A stretch of 64,000 nt of DNA, taken from contig NZ_LT222319.1 in assembly GCF_900074915.1 (NCBI RefSeq), forward strand, positions 989,001 to 1,053,000. The letters run 5' to 3'. Shown one piece after another: positions 26,176 through 36,692 of the stretch. Both the position numbers and the translations under genes were made by a program. The notes beneath the pieces were generated by a model that saw only the letters and a list, made by a program, of their open reading frames with translations, was not told where the DNA came from and ran no database searches. This stretch comes from Pseudomonas cerasi (lineage in GTDB: Bacteria; Pseudomonadota; Gammaproteobacteria; Pseudomonadales; Pseudomonadaceae). The first letter of the stretch is position 1. Each line of letters begins with the position of its first letter.

Positions 26176-26789
26176 TGCCCCAGTTTGCGAGGCTGCCAGT
26201 CCTTGATGACCAGCGTGACATCAAGGTCCTGTCCGTGCAGCTTGACGCGCTCCGGCAGCCAATAGCCATTCTGTTCGACGTAGCTGAGGTATTCCACCTG
26301 CCAGCCATCCTGTTCAAGGCTGGCCAGCCGGCTGTCGCCATCGAGTGTCAGGTTGCTTTTGCTATCCGGCGCGGGCAGACCACGTACCCACCATACAAGG
26401 TGAGATACGGGCAGTTTCCAGCCCAGTTGATCCTGCAGCAGTGATTCTGGCGAGGTGGCTTCGTAACGGCCCTGATTGGCGACTTCCAGCACCACGGCGC
26501 CGGGCCTGCCGGTCAGCCGCGCTGCACCACGACCGAGCGGGCCGGACAGGCGGATATCGTAGTAATCCTGGCGCTGCAGCCAGAACAGGGTGCCGCTGCC
26601 GGAGTCTTTCGGCGCGCGGATACCGACCTTGCCGTTGATCTGCCAGCCATCGAGGCTGCTCAGTTGTTGTTTGTGCTCGCGCCATTGCGCGGGGTCACCC
26701 TTGCCCTGAACGGCTTCGCGGGAGGTGAGGCCGGCGCAGCCGGTGAGCAGGGCGATGAGGCTGAATACTAATACGTGGCGCAAAAACAT
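26172..26789 (-). CDS. lolB: outer-membrane lipoprotein LolB
   Basis: A 205-residue lipoprotein with a short signal peptide and lipobox LLTGC (Cys18). LolB receives lipoproteins from LolA in the periplasm and inserts them into the outer membrane. The beta-barrel half with [25 protein letters not shown] and [11 protein letters not shown] is typical. It is coupled to ispE and follows the TPR lipoprotein gene by 4 bases, so the three form one operon. Confidence 0.95.
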   Translation of the reverse strand: MFLRHVLVFSLIALLTGCAGLTSREAVQGKGDPAQWREHKQQLSSLDGWQINGKVGIRAPKDSGSGTLFWLQRQDYYDIRLSGPLGRGAARLTGRPGAVVLEVANQGRYEATSPESLLQDQLGWKLPVSHLVWWVRGLPAPDSKSNLTLDGDSRLASLEQDGWQVEYLSYVEQNGYWLPERVKLHGQDLDVTLVIKDWQPRKLGQ

Positions 26790-26793
26790 AACG

Positions 26794-28521
26794 TCAAAGG
26801 GTCTCTGATCCGGTCAGGCGTCGCAGTGTGCTGCGCAGGACGGTGCTGTCGGGTTGTTGTTCCAGGGCCTTGGCCCAGACTTTTTTTGCTTCGCGCTGCT
26901 CGCCCTTGGCCCAGAGTACTTCGCCCAGGTGGGCGGCGACTTCGTGGTCGGGGAAGCGCTCGAGTGCCTGACGCAGGTAGCGCTCGGCATCGTCCAGATT
27001 GCCCAGGCGGTAGTTCACCCAGCCAAGGCTGTCGAGCACTGCCGGATCGTCAGGGCTGATCTTGTGGGCTTTTTCGATCAGTTCGCGGGCTTCGGTATAA
27101 CGCGTGGTGCGATCGGAAAGGGTGTAGCCCAGCGCATTCAGCGCCATGGCGTTTTCCGGTTCGCGCTTGATGATGGTCCGCAGGTCTTTTTCCATCTGCG
27201 CCAGATCATTGCGTTTCTCAGCCAGCATAGCGCGGGTGTACAGCAGGTTGGCGTCGTCCGGGTATTGCTTGAGCGCCTGATTCAATACCTGCCAGCCACG
27301 ATCCAGCTGATCATTGCTGGTCAGGGTTTCGGCTTCGATCAGGTACAACTGCACAGCATAATCGGGCTCTTCGGCGCGGGCTTCGGACAGCCGTTTGGCG
27401 GCTTCGGCACCGTTACCGTTGCTGACCAGAATATCGGCCTGGCGCAATTGCGCTGCCAGGAAGTCCGGGCCGGGGCCTACCTGAGCGTATTCGTTGAGCG
27501 CGCTTTGCGGGTCATCGCGCTCTTCGTGGATGCGGCCCAGATTCAAGTGCGCCGAATCGACATGCGCGCCACGGGCGATCAGTTCCTCCAGATAACCTGC
27601 CGCTTCGTCCCAGGCCTTGGCTTCAAGGCACACCAGGGCCAGCGAGAAGCGCAGTTCGTCATCATCCGGATACTGCTGCAAGAGCGCAGAAAACTGCACT
27701 TTGGCGTCTTCCATACGGTTCTGCTCGACGAGCATGCGCGCATAGGTCAGGCGCAGGCGTTTGTCGTCGGGGTATTTCTTGATGCTTTTTTCCAGCAGGG
27801 GCACCGCTTCCTTGCCTCGGTTCATGCTTTGCAGCAGACGGGCGTGGAGCAGGATCGGCGCGATTTCGCCTTCTTTCGGCGGGTTGTCTTCGAGCAGTTT
27901 CAGCGACTGTTCGGAATCGCCGTTCTGCTGCAGCAACAGCGCCTTGCCGAAAATCAGCTGGCCATTGTTCGGGTATTTGCCCAGCAGTCGGTCAAAGCTC
28001 TTGAGCAGACCATTGCGCGTGTCCGGATCTGTTTCGGCCGCCGACAGGGCCAGGAAATCGAAGTGCGTGTCGCCCTGGCCTTGCAGGACTCTCTCCATGT
28101 ACACAAGGGAGTCGTCGTAACGCCCGGCGCGCGCCAGCTGGATGGCGGCGGCTCGTTGCGCTTCAAGATTGCCCGGTGCGTTCCTCGCCCAGATCAGCGC
28201 GGTATCCAGCGCCGACTGATCGGCACCCATGTACTCGGCAATCTGATAAGCGCGCTCCGAGACCCCCGGGTCCTGAGTCTTGATCGCCTGGGTCACGTAG
28301 TTGTCCAGGGCGATGTCGAAGCGGTTGCGCTGGCCAGCCAGCTCCGCACTCAACAGGCTGACCAGGGTGTCCTGAGTGAACGAGCCATAGACCTGCGGCT
28401 TGGCTTCAGGCGCGGGCGGGGCGTCCTTTTGAGCGGGCACAGGCTGTGACGAGGCGGGGGTCATGGACTGACAGCCGCCTAGAAAGGCAAGAGCAAGGAA
28501 CAACGCGGAGGATCTATTCAT
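26794..28521 (-). CDS. tetratricopeptide-repeat lipoprotein (PA4667 type)
   Basis: A protein of about 575 residues with a lipoprotein signal ([17 protein letters not shown], Cys17). It has a long array of TPR units across the rest, for example [27 protein letters not shown] and [16 protein letters not shown] repeats. Probably an outer-membrane or periplasmic scaffold. Start 28521 is preferred to the upstream codon at 28608 since only this start gives a signal peptide. It heads the lolB-ispE operon and is divergent from hemA. Confidence 0.9.
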   Translation of the reverse strand: MNRSSALFLALAFLGGCQSMTPASSQPVPAQKDAPPAPEAKPQVYGSFTQDTLVSLLSAELAGQRNRFDIALDNYVTQAIKTQDPGVSERAYQIAEYMGADQSALDTALIWARNAPGNLEAQRAAAIQLARAGRYDDSLVYMERVLQGQGDTHFDFLALSAAETDPDTRNGLLKSFDRLLGKYPNNGQLIFGKALLLQQNGDSEQSLKLLEDNPPKEGEIAPILLHARLLQSMNRGKEAVPLLEKSIKKYPDDKRLRLTYARMLVEQNRMEDAKVQFSALLQQYPDDDELRFSLALVCLEAKAWDEAAGYLEELIARGAHVDSAHLNLGRIHEERDDPQSALNEYAQVGPGPDFLAAQLRQADILVSNGNGAEAAKRLSEARAEEPDYAVQLYLIEAETLTSNDQLDRGWQVLNQALKQYPDDANLLYTRAMLAEKRNDLAQMEKDLRTIIKREPENAMALNALGYTLSDRTTRYTEARELIEKAHKISPDDPAVLDSLGWVNYRLGNLDDAERYLRQALERFPDHEVAAHLGEVLWAKGEQREAKKVWAKALEQQPDSTVLRSTLRRLTGSETL

Positions 28522-28747
28522 ATATAAGAAGGGCGGCTTACCTGCGGTGGGAGCATCATGACACAAGGCTGTTGGCAAAACCCACAGCCGTCGGAAAAAC
28601 TGATGCAATGCGTGTGTTTGCAGTGTCGCGGACCCAAAAGCACGGTCTGCGACGAGCGATTGTAGTGGGACAATAATATGTGGTGGTTGTTCTGAGCTTA
28701 TCGAAGTAGGACAATTACCGGCTTCACGTCACCACCTGCGACCCTGA
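28522..28747. promoter_or_regulatory. divergent promoter region of the TPR-lolB-ispE operon and hemA
   Basis: About 225 bases between two outward-facing genes; both promoters must lie here. No operator could be identified by eye. Confidence 0.5.
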
Positions 28748-30025
28748 ATGGCCTTCCTTGCACTCGGTATCAACCATAAGACCGCCTCGGTCGACGTTCG
28801 CGAGCGTGTGGCATTTACCCCGGAACAGCTGGTCGAGGCATTGCAGCAGCTCTGCCAACTGACGGAAAGCCGCGAGGCTGCGATCCTTTCTACCTGCAAC
28901 CGCAGCGAGTTGTACATCGAACACGAGCACCTCGGCGCGGACAGTATTCTTGCCTGGCTCGCCAATTATCATCACCTCAGCCTTGAAGAGCTGCGCGCCA
29001 GTGCTTACGTGCACGAAGATGACGCTGCCGTGCGGCACATGATGCGTGTCGCCTCGGGGCTCGATTCGCTGGTGCTCGGCGAGCCGCAGATTCTCGGTCA
29101 GATGAAGTCCGCCTACGCGGTTGCCCGCGAAGCCGGCACGGTCGGGCCGTTGCTGGGCCGTCTGTTCCAGGCGACGTTCAGCGCCGCCAAACAGGTGCGT
29201 ACCGACACCGCCATCGGCGAAAACCCGGTCTCTGTGGCCTTTGCCGCAGTCAGCCTGGCGAAACAGATTTTCAGTGACTTGCAACGCAGCCAGGCCTTGT
29301 TGATCGGTGCAGGCGAGACCATTACGCTGGTCGCCCGGCATCTGCATGATCTGGGCGTCAAGCGTATCGTGGTCGCCAACCGCACGCTGGAACGCGCCAG
29401 CATGCTTGCCGCCGAGTTCGGTGCGCACGCGGTGCTGTTGTCGGACATCCCGGCGGAACTGGTCAACAGCGATATCGTGATCAGCTCGACGGCCAGCCAG
29501 TTGCCGATTCTGGGCAAGGGCGCCGTGGAAAGTGCGCTGAAGCTGCGCAAGCACAAACCGATTTTCATGGTCGATATCGCCGTACCGCGGGATATCGAGC
29601 CTGAAGTCGGCGAGCTGGACGATGTTTACCTGTACAGCGTCGATGACCTGCATGAAGTGGTGGCAGAGAATCTCAAGAGCCGTCAGGGCGCGGCGCTGGC
29701 CGCCGAGCAGCTGGTCAGCGTGGGTGCCGAGGACTTCATGTCGCGCCTGCGCGAACTGGCTGCAGTCGACGTGCTGCGTGCCTATCGTCAGCAAAGCGAA
29801 CGGCTGCGTGACGAAGAGCTGAGCAAGGCGCAACGTATGCTGGCCAACGGCAGCAATGCCGAGGACGTACTGATCCAGCTGGCGCGTGGCCTGACCAACA
29901 AATTGCTGCATGCACCCAGCGTGCAGCTCAAGAAGCTGTCTGCCGAAGGCCGCGTCGATGCGCTGGCCATGGCCCAGGAACTATTTGCCCTCGGTGAGGG
30001 CTCGACGGATAAAACCCCGCAATGA
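28748..30025 (+). CDS. hemA: glutamyl-tRNA reductase
   Basis: A 425-residue GluTR, the first enzyme of the C5 tetrapyrrole pathway: it reduces Glu-tRNA to glutamate-1-semialdehyde. It shows the catalytic STCNRSE (Cys50), the tRNA/NADPH parts ([24 protein letters not shown]) and the C-terminal dimerisation helix. Its stop overlaps the prfA start by four bases, so haem synthesis and peptide-chain release genes are coupled here, as in other gammaproteobacteria. hemH lies 15 kb downstream. Confidence 0.98.
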   Translation: MAFLALGINHKTASVDVRERVAFTPEQLVEALQQLCQLTESREAAILSTCNRSELYIEHEHLGADSILAWLANYHHLSLEELRASAYVHEDDAAVRHMMRVASGLDSLVLGEPQILGQMKSAYAVAREAGTVGPLLGRLFQATFSAAKQVRTDTAIGENPVSVAFAAVSLAKQIFSDLQRSQALLIGAGETITLVARHLHDLGVKRIVVANRTLERASMLAAEFGAHAVLLSDIPAELVNSDIVISSTASQLPILGKGAVESALKLRKHKPIFMVDIAVPRDIEPEVGELDDVYLYSVDDLHEVVAENLKSRQGAALAAEQLVSVGAEDFMSRLRELAAVDVLRAYRQQSERLRDEELSKAQRMLANGSNAEDVLIQLARGLTNKLLHAPSVQLKKLSAEGRVDALAMAQELFALGEGSTDKTPQ

Positions 30026-31104
30026 AAGCTTCACTGCTCAATAAGCTGGATGTGCTCAGCGACCGTTTCGAGGAACTGACCGCGCTGCTTGGCGACGCGG
30101 AAGTCATCAGCGATCAGACACGCTTTCGCGCCTATTCCCGTGAATACGCCGAAGTGGAGCCGGTCGTTACGCTCTATGCGCAGTTGCTCAGGGTGCAGGG
30201 TGATCTGGAGGGCGCACAGGCGCTGCTCAAGGACAGTGATCCGGACATGCGCGAAATGGCCGTCGAGGAAGTTCGCGAAACCAGGCAGCAACTGGTCGAG
30301 CTGGAAGCGCAATTGCAGCGCATGCTGCTGCCCAAGGACCCGAATGACGGTCGTAACGTGTTTCTGGAAATCCGCGCGGGCACCGGCGGTGACGAAGCGG
30401 CGATCTTCTCCGGCGACCTGTTCCGCATGTATTCGCGTTACGCCGAGCGGCGTGGCTGGCGGGTCGAGATTCTTTCCGAAAACGAAGGCGAGCATGGCGG
30501 CTACAAGGAAGTCATTGCGCGCGTCGAGGGTGACAGCGTCTACGGCAAGCTGAAATTCGAGTCCGGCGCGCACCGTGTGCAGCGTGTTCCGGAGACCGAA
30601 TCCCAGGGCCGCATCCATACCTCTGCCTGTACGGTGGCGGTGTTGCCGGAGCCTGACGAGCAGCAGGCGATCGAGATCAACCCAGCCGACCTGCGGGTCG
30701 ATACCTATCGCTCTTCGGGCGCCGGTGGTCAGCACGTCAACAAGACCGACTCGGCGATCCGCATCACTCACTTGCCGTCAGGTATTGTCGTCGAGTGCCA
30801 GGAAGAGCGTTCGCAGCACAAGAACAGAGCCCGGGCAATGTCCTGGCTATCTGCCAAACTGAATGATCAGCAGACCAGCGCGGCGGCCAATGCCATCGCC
30901 AGCGAACGCAAGCTGCTGGTCGGCTCGGGCGACCGGTCCGAGCGCATACGTACGTATAATTTCCCTCAGGGGCGAGTGACGGATCACCGCGTGAACCTGA
31001 CTTTGTATTCGCTGGATGAAGTTCTGGCGGGCGGGGTCGATGCAGTGATAGAGCCGCTACTCGCTGAATATCAGGCTGATCAACTTGCGGCACTGGGTGA
31101 GTAA
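30022..31104 (+). CDS. prfA: peptide chain release factor 1
   Basis: A 360-residue RF1 reading UAA and UAG stops. The GGQ motif stands at residues 235-237 in [17 protein letters not shown] and is the methylation site of PrmC, the next gene. The N-terminal helical domain and codon-recognition domain have normal length. Start 30022 ([10 protein letters not shown]) overlaps hemA by 4 bases; its TAA abuts the prmC ATG. Confidence 0.98.
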   Translation: MKASLLNKLDVLSDRFEELTALLGDAEVISDQTRFRAYSREYAEVEPVVTLYAQLLRVQGDLEGAQALLKDSDPDMREMAVEEVRETRQQLVELEAQLQRMLLPKDPNDGRNVFLEIRAGTGGDEAAIFSGDLFRMYSRYAERRGWRVEILSENEGEHGGYKEVIARVEGDSVYGKLKFESGAHRVQRVPETESQGRIHTSACTVAVLPEPDEQQAIEINPADLRVDTYRSSGAGGQHVNKTDSAIRITHLPSGIVVECQEERSQHKNRARAMSWLSAKLNDQQTSAAANAIASERKLLVGSGDRSERIRTYNFPQGRVTDHRVNLTLYSLDEVLAGGVDAVIEPLLAEYQADQLAALGE

Positions 31105-31938
31105 ATGACCATCATCGCAAGTGTACTCAGAAGCGCCGAGCTTCCCGATTCACCGACTGCACGCCTCGATGCCGAGTTGCTGCTCGCGGCAGCGCTGGGC
31201 AAACCGCGCAGTTTTCTGCACACCTGGCCCGAGCGCATCGTCAGCACCGAAGCCTCGGTGGCATTCGCTGGTTACATGGAGCGCCGCCGCAAGGGCGAGC
31301 CGGTCGCTTACATTCTCGGCCAGCAGGGCTTCTGGAAGCTTGATCTGGAAGTCGCGCCGCACACGTTGATCCCGCGTCCCGAGACCGAAATGCTGGTCGA
31401 GGCCGCTCTGGAACTGGTGCCTGCCTTCGCACCCGCTCAGGTGCTGGACCTCGGCACCGGCACCGGCGCGATTGCGCTGGCGCTGGCCAACGAACGCCAG
31501 CAATGGAAGGTCACCGCAGTTGACCGTGTGCCAGAGGCCGTCGCCCTGGCCGAACGCAACCGGCAGCGTTTGCAACTGAATAACGCCGAAGTCTTCGAAA
31601 GTCAATGGTTCAGTGGCCTGCAAGGTCGACAGTTCGACCTGATCATCAGCAATCCGCCGTACATCTCCGACGCCGATCCGCATCTGTCGGCTGGTGACGT
31701 GCGTTTTGAGCCGAGCAGTGCGCTGGTGGCCGGTTCCGACGGGCTGGATGACTTGCGCACGATCATCGAACAGGCGCCTGCACACCTCAATGCGGATGGC
31801 TGGCTGCTGCTGGAACACGGCTACGATCAGGGGCCTGCGGTGCGTGAGCTGCTGATTCGCCAGGGCTTCGAGCGTATTCAGACGCGCCGTGATCTGGGCG
31901 AGCATGAGCGCATCACGTTCGGATGCAAGCCGTGCTGA
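31105..31938 (+). CDS. prmC: release-factor glutamine methyltransferase
   Basis: A 277-residue HemK/PrmC enzyme that methylates the Gln of the GGQ motif in release factors with SAM. It has SAM motif LDLGTGTGAIALALA and catalytic NPPY at residues 183-186 (ISNPPYISDADPHL). It starts at the base after the prfA stop. Its 3' end overlaps moeB by 16 bases. Confidence 0.97.
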   Translation: MTIIASVLRSAELPDSPTARLDAELLLAAALGKPRSFLHTWPERIVSTEASVAFAGYMERRRKGEPVAYILGQQGFWKLDLEVAPHTLIPRPETEMLVEAALELVPAFAPAQVLDLGTGTGAIALALANERQQWKVTAVDRVPEAVALAERNRQRLQLNNAEVFESQWFSGLQGRQFDLIISNPPYISDADPHLSAGDVRFEPSSALVAGSDGLDDLRTIIEQAPAHLNADGWLLLEHGYDQGPAVRELLIRQGFERIQTRRDLGEHERITFGCKPC

Positions 31939-32702
31939 GTGACCAGGAGCTGCTGCGCTACAGTCGCCAGATTCTGCTGCAACACGTTGATATCGACGGC
32001 CAGCTAAGACTCAAGCAAAGTCGTGCGCTGATCGTGGGCGTCGGCGGGCTTGGCTCGCCGGTGGCCCTGTATCTGGCCGCCGCAGGGGTTGGTGAGCTGC
32101 ATCTGGCGGATTTCGATCACGTCGACCTGACCAACCTGCAACGCCAGATCATCCACGACACTCAGAGCATCGGGCAGGCCAAGGTGAATTCGGCCATCGC
32201 CCGGCTCAGCGCGATCAATCCCGAGATCACCCTTGTCGCTCATCGCGCAGCGCTGGATACCGACTCACTGGACGCGGCGGTGCAGGCTGTCGATCTGGTG
32301 CTGGATTGCTCGGATAATTTCGCCACCCGCGAAGCGGTCAATGCCGCCTGTGTCGCTGCCGGCAAGCCGTTGGTCAGCGGAGCGGCGATCCGGCTCGAAG
32401 GGCAGTTGTCGGTGTTCGATCCGCGTCGTGCGGACAGCCCTTGTTACCATTGTCTGTACGGGCATGGCAGCGAAGCCGAGCTGACCTGCAGCGAGGCGGG
32501 TGTCATCGGGCCGCTGGTCGGTCTGGTTGGCAGCCTGCAGGCGCTGGAAGCATTGAAGCTGCTGGCCGGTTTTGGCGAACCCATGGTTGGTCGACTGTTA
32601 TTGATCGACGCCTTGAGCACGCGTTTTCGTGAACTGAAGGTCAAGCGAGACCCGGCGTGCAGCGTCTGTGGTCCGGCCAGTGTAAAGGGCGAGCATGCTT
32701 GA
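31923..32702 (+). CDS. moeB: molybdopterin-synthase adenylyltransferase MoeB
   Basis: A 259-residue E1-like enzyme activating the C-terminal Gly of MoaD (or a ThiS-like carrier) with ATP. It has N-terminal [19 protein letters not shown], nucleotide loop [20 protein letters not shown], and two zinc-ligand pairs (CYHC and CSVC). Start 31923 overlaps prmC; a GTG nine bases later would give the MLSDQEL-type N-terminus seen in relatives. The 3' end overlaps murI by 8 bases. Confidence 0.93.
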   Translation: MQAVLSDQELLRYSRQILLQHVDIDGQLRLKQSRALIVGVGGLGSPVALYLAAAGVGELHLADFDHVDLTNLQRQIIHDTQSIGQAKVNSAIARLSAINPEITLVAHRAALDTDSLDAAVQAVDLVLDCSDNFATREAVNAACVAAGKPLVSGAAIRLEGQLSVFDPRRADSPCYHCLYGHGSEAELTCSEAGVIGPLVGLVGSLQALEALKLLAGFGEPMVGRLLLIDALSTRFRELKVKRDPACSVCGPASVKGEHA

Positions 32703-33510
32703 CGTTCATATGAGCCATGGCAGCGATGCGCCGGTCGGAATCTTTGATTCCGGGGTTGGCGGTCTGTCAGTGCTCAATGAAGTCCGTCAGCTGTTGCCCA
32801 GCGAGTCGCTGCTGTATCTGGCGGACTGCGGGCACATTCCCTACGGCGAAAAGACTCCCGAATTCATCATCGAGCGGTGCCTGACGATTGCCGGGTTTTT
32901 CCGCGAGCAGGGTGCCAAGGCGCTGGTCGTCGCCTGCAACACGGCCACAGCAGCAGGTGTGTCGCACATACGTCAGCGCTACCCGGACTGGCCGATTGTC
33001 GGCATGGAGCCAGCGGTCAAACCGGCTGCCGAGGCGACCCGCAGCGGTGTCGTCGGTGTGCTGGCGACCACCGGAACGCTACAAAGCGCCCGCTTTGCGG
33101 CCTTGCTGGACCGTTTTGCCAACGATGTGCGGGTCGTGACCCAGCCGTGCCCCGGGCTGGTCGAATTGATCGAAACCGGCGATCTGGTCAGCCCGCAAAT
33201 CCGTCAGTTGCTGCAGCACTATGTAGAGCCGCTACTGGCAGCGCGCTGTGACACGATCATTCTGGGCTGCACGCACTACCCGTTCCTCAAGCCATTGCTG
33301 CGCCAAATGCTCCCCGAATCGGTCACCCTGATCGACACCGGAGCCGCAGTGGCGCGACAGCTGCAGCGTCTTTTGGCACGGTCCGGCCTGCTTGCCAGTG
33401 GTGTCGCACGCGACACTGTGTATTGGTCTAGTGACATACCGGACAATTTCAGAAAAATCCTACCTTTTTTGTCGCAAAACGTCGGCGATGTGAGAAGCTT
33501 CCGTTTGTAA
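32695..33510 (+). CDS. murI: glutamate racemase
   Basis: A 271-residue racemase making D-glutamate for peptidoglycan. The two catalytic cysteines lie in [11 protein letters not shown] and [12 protein letters not shown], and the N-terminal [14 protein letters not shown] is diagnostic. Two starts are possible: 32695 has an AAGGGCG site upstream, while ATG 32710 ([10 protein letters not shown]) aligns better with relatives. It is the last gene of the hemA-prfA-prmC-moeB-murI run. Confidence 0.95.
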   Translation: MLDVHMSHGSDAPVGIFDSGVGGLSVLNEVRQLLPSESLLYLADCGHIPYGEKTPEFIIERCLTIAGFFREQGAKALVVACNTATAAGVSHIRQRYPDWPIVGMEPAVKPAAEATRSGVVGVLATTGTLQSARFAALLDRFANDVRVVTQPCPGLVELIETGDLVSPQIRQLLQHYVEPLLAARCDTIILGCTHYPFLKPLLRQMLPESVTLIDTGAAVARQLQRLLARSGLLASGVARDTVYWSSDIPDNFRKILPFLSQNVGDVRSFRL

Positions 33511-33626
33511 AAAAACGTGAAAAAAGCCGCTTTTGGGGTGAACTAACGTCGCCTCCGCGGCTTCTATAAAGCGGCTGATGAATTCCAACACTTTTCGTAC
33601 AATTTAATATATTTAGGACGTTTCTC

Positions 33627-34145
33627 ATGAAGAGACTCTTTTGCCTGGCCGTGATTGCGGCCGCTTTGGCAGGGCAAGCTTCAATCGCGCAGGCTGATGG
33701 TGTTGAGTTTTCGGTCGGTCAGACCGGCGAGTCGACCATGACTTATCGTCTGGGCGTGCAGTTCGATTGGGATAAAACCTGGCTGCAAAGCGACATCGGC
33801 CGTTTGACCGGCTACTGGGATGGCGCTTACACCTATTGGGATGGTAAGGACTACAAGGATAACCACAGCCTGTCGTTCTCCCCGGTTCTGGTCTACGAAT
33901 TCGGCAACGGCAACGTCAAGCCATACGTAGAAGCCGGTATCGGCGTCTCGGTGTTCTCCAACACCCAGGTTGAAGACCGCAAGTTCGGTTCTGCCTTCAA
34001 CTTCGAAGACCGTATCGGTTTTGGTCTGCGCTTCGCGGGCGGGCATGAAGTCGGTATCCGTGCGACCCACTACTCCAACGCCGGCATCAAAGAGCCGAAC
34101 GACGGTATAGAAAGCTACGCACTGCACTACAAGATGCCGTTCTGA
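33627..34145 (+). CDS. pagL: lipid A 3-O-deacylase (PagL)
   Basis: A 172-residue outer-membrane acyloxyacyl hydrolase that removes the 3-O-acyl chain of lipid A. A signal peptide ends at about Ala23. The small eight-strand barrel ends in aromatic KMPF. The catalytic triad is visible as His148 and Ser150 in RATHYSNAG and Glu162 in DGIESYAL, equal to mature His125/Ser127/Glu139, one residue off the known PagL numbering. AGGACG precedes the ATG. Its place next to murI is conserved in Pseudomonas. Confidence 0.92.
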   Translation: MKRLFCLAVIAAALAGQASIAQADGVEFSVGQTGESTMTYRLGVQFDWDKTWLQSDIGRLTGYWDGAYTYWDGKDYKDNHSLSFSPVLVYEFGNGNVKPYVEAGIGVSVFSNTQVEDRKFGSAFNFEDRIGFGLRFAGGHEVGIRATHYSNAGIKEPNDGIESYALHYKMPF

Positions 34146-34607
34146 TTTGATCGACTCTGGTACGTGCCAACGTTATTGCCATCCAATGCTTTTTCCCACG
34201 TGATGGCACTGACGACGCAGAGTGCGACGTCAGTGACGGCTGAGTCCTGTCGCTGATCCGGGGGATGCTGTTCCGTTGAAGAACAGCAGGGAGCGCCCCC
34301 CGGATCAGTGACAGGGCGAAGGAACCCGACGAAGTCGGGCCGAAAACGGAGCTGCGGAATTTGCCTACTTTGGCCCCATCAAAGTAGGTCGCCGAGAGGC
34401 GAAAAGGTGACCTGAGTCGAACCTCAATCTACCTGACAAAGAAAAACCTCTGTGTGACGCTGAGCGCCACGAACTGCATTCCCACGCGGAGCGTGGGGAC
34501 GATAATCATCAGAGTGTCAGCCCAGTTTCCGGGCTCTTCAAGGCTTGTGTATAAAGCCGAGTACGGAGCATGGGGACGATAGTCATCAGTCAAGTCAGCA
34601 ACACTGA
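34146..34607. repeat. intergenic region with REP-type palindromes
   Basis: 460 bases without a gene. It contains a CGACGAAGTCGGG hairpin (34328-34340), a REP-like unit CCCACGCGGAGCGTGGGGACGATA at 34480-34503 and a partial copy CGGAGCATGGGGACGATA at 34564-34581. Such units recur between core genes throughout this window. Confidence 0.8.
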
Positions 34608-34925
34608 TCAAAGATAAGCCGTCGCAATCCCTTTGCGTTCATTCAGGCAATCTTCCGCACCCGCTTCGAATTCACGACAGATCAACGGGCGTTTCTCGTA
34701 GATCGTGCACATCATGGTGTTGCGATCCAGTGCCGCACACCAGCCGTCATCCAGACGCAACATGACCTCGCCACCCCACTCATCGGTATCGATGTAACGC
34801 TCAGGCACGCCCGTATCGGTGATCAGCATCACTTCTAGTTGGCAGCAGCAGGCTGCGCAGGTCGAACACGTGACTGCGGGTTCTTCGCCGTGGATCTCTG
34901 CGAGCGGAATGAGTGTAGCGTTCAG
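34608..34925 (-). CDS. YkgJ-family cysteine-cluster protein (CTG start)
   Basis: A 105-residue protein of the YkgJ/CxxCxxCC family (putative metal-binding, zinc or iron). The cluster is CSTCAACCC near residue 17, followed by further Cys in GWCAALD, MMCTIYEKRPLICREF and EDC. The native N-terminus (NATLIPLAEI) is preceded by CTG, which overlaps the TGA of the upstream DUF2878 gene; no ATG lies nearby. Translation is therefore likely coupled from a rare CTG start. Longer in-frame starts fall inside the DUF2878 gene and are non-homologous. Confidence 0.8.
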   Translation of the reverse strand: MNATLIPLAEIHGEEPAVTCSTCAACCCQLEVMLITDTGVPERYIDTDEWGGEVMLRLDDGWCAALDRNTMMCTIYEKRPLICREFEAGAEDCLNERKGIATAYL

Positions 34926-35431
34926 AGCGGTTCTCCCGAGTGTCTGGCGGCGCGGGCTGCCAGCCATTGCAGCAGGGGAAATACACCCGCCCAGACCAGG
35001 CCCAGCACCAGCATGCCTGGCCACACTCCAAGGGGAAGATGGACCTGTGCCAGTTGCGAGCCGGCATAGTACGACATCGGGCCGCCAATAGCGCCCAGCA
35101 CGACTGCGCGCCATAGTGGCTTCGCCGTCCAGGCCAGGCAATGATTGAGCGTGGTGCCCAGCACCGCCCACAACAGCGCCAGCCACAGCGGCAAGAGATA
35201 GCCGCCCGTGCCGAAATCAAAAACGCCGAGTGTCATCAAGGCACTGTCCAGCACGATACCGATCAAGGTCACGGTCAGAATCAGCCGGCCTTCGGCTGCC
35301 CATGAGCTGATCCACATAAAATGCACCGCCAGAACGCCGATGGCGATCAGCAGCCAGAAGCTGTTGCCGCCCAGTACGCAGGCGAACCAGCCGATCTGAA
35401 ACAACAGCGCATTGGCGATGGATTTAAGCAT
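34922..35431 (-). CDS. DUF2878 membrane protein
   Basis: A 169-residue protein with five or six hydrophobic helices (MLKSIANALLFQIGWFACVLGG, FWLLIAIGVLAVHFMWI, LWLALLWAVLG and others), typical of DUF2878. In other pseudomonads it accompanies cfa and DUF1365 genes. The start at 35431 overlaps the end of cfa, so it is co-translated with that gene. Function unknown; a role with modified fatty acids is inferred from context. Confidence 0.85.
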   Translation of the reverse strand: MLKSIANALLFQIGWFACVLGGNSFWLLIAIGVLAVHFMWISSWAAEGRLILTVTLIGIVLDSALMTLGVFDFGTGGYLLPLWLALLWAVLGTTLNHCLAWTAKPLWRAVVLGAIGGPMSYYAGSQLAQVHLPLGVWPGMLVLGLVWAGVFPLLQWLAARAARHSGEPL

Positions 35432-36692
35432 TGAAGCGCCCAAGCAAGGGTTCGCGCAGCGCTTCGGGCTTGGCGAGCAGCAGTTGCGCGGTGCCAATGG
35501 TCCGCTCCAGGAAGCCGCCTTCGCAGTAGCACAGGTAAAACTCCCACAGGCGCAGGAAATGCTCGTCGTAACCCAGCTCAGCGAGTTTGCCGTGAGCGTT
35601 TTTGAAGTTGTCGTGCCACAGGCGCAGGGTGCGTGCGTAGTGCAAGCCGAAATCTTCCATGTGCAGCAGGTTCATGTCGGTATCGCTGCCGACGATGTCG
35701 AGCATCTTCGCCACCGAGGGCAGGGCGCCACCGGGGAAGATGTAGCGCTGGATGAAGTCCACATTGCGTTTGGCCTGTGCGTAACGCTGCTCGCGGATGG
35801 TGATCGCCTGCAACAGCATCATGCCGTTGCTTTTCAGCAGGTTCGCGCATTGCTTGAAGTACGTGGGCAGAAAGCGATGGCCGACCGCTTCGATCATCTC
35901 GATGGACACCAGCTTGTCATACTCACCGGTCAGGTCACGGTAGTCGGTCAGCAGCAGCGTCACGCGATCCTGCAGGCCCAGTTCGATCAGCCGTCGCTCG
36001 GTGTAGGCGAACTGTTCTTTGGACAGGGTCGTGGTGGTCACCTGGCAGCCGTAGTGCTGCGCAGCGTAAATAGCCATGCTGCCCCAGCCGGTGCCGATTT
36101 CCAGCAGGTGATCGGTGGGTTTCAAGGCAAGTTTCTGGCAGATACGCTCAAGCTTGTTCAACTGCGCCTGTTCCAGCGTGTCGTCTTCGCTGAGGAACTG
36201 CGCGGCCGAATACATCATCGTCGGGTCGAGAAACTGCTCGAACAGGGTGTTGCCCAGGTCGTAGTGGGCCGCGATGTTTTTCTGCGAGCCTTCGCGCGTG
36301 TTGCGGTTGAGCCAGTGCAGCGCATGAATCAGCGGGCGGGTCAGGCGTGCCATTCCGCCCTCCATCGCATCCAGCACATCCAGATTGCTGACAAACACCC
36401 GGACCACCGCCGTCAGGTCTGGTGTCGTCCAGTAGCCATGAATGAAGGCCTCACCCGCACCGATGGAACCGTTGCTGGCGACCATGCCCCAGGCTGCCGA
36501 ATCGAGAATGTGGATTTCAGCCTGAATCAGTGCGCCGTTCTTGCCGAACACATGGCGCTCACCCCGTTCGATTACTACCAACTGGCCGTTACGCAGTCCT
36601 GCGAGTTGCCTCAGCACGCCTCGACGCAAGAGGTTGGCAGTCAAACCATTGGTGCCCAGATTGGCAGAAAAACTACTGCTACTGCTTTTCAT
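35424..36692 (-). CDS. cyclopropane-fatty-acyl-phospholipid synthase family methyltransferase
   Basis: A 422-residue SAM-dependent methyltransferase of the Cfa/MycA family: SAM-binding LLEIGTGWGSMAIYAAQHYG, then EMIEAVGHRFLPTYFKQC and YIFPGGALPS. It adds a methyl carbon to an unsaturated acyl chain. In light-regulated Pseudomonas clusters the related gene has been linked to furan or methylated fatty acids; which product forms here is not known. Start 36692 (MKSSSS) overlaps the upstream DUF1365 gene. Confidence 0.9.
   Translation of the reverse strand: MKSSSSSFSANLGTNGLTANLLRRGVLRQLAGLRNGQLVVIERGERHVFGKNGALIQAEIHILDSAAWGMVASNGSIGAGEAFIHGYWTTPDLTAVVRVFVSNLDVLDAMEGGMARLTRPLIHALHWLNRNTREGSQKNIAAHYDLGNTLFEQFLDPTMMYSAAQFLSEDDTLEQAQLNKLERICQKLALKPTDHLLEIGTGWGSMAIYAAQHYGCQVTTTTLSKEQFAYTERRLIELGLQDRVTLLLTDYRDLTGEYDKLVSIEMIEAVGHRFLPTYFKQCANLLKSNGMMLLQAITIREQRYAQAKRNVDFIQRYIFPGGALPSVAKMLDIVGSDTDMNLLHMEDFGLHYARTLRLWHDNFKNAHGKLAELGYDEHFLRLWEFYLCYCEGGFLERTIGTAQLLLAKPEALREPLLGRFNA

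Noticed and set aside
26854..28449. 531-codon plus-strand frame opposite the TPR lipoprotein gene
   Set aside because: Antisense shadow of a clear TPR protein with signal peptide.
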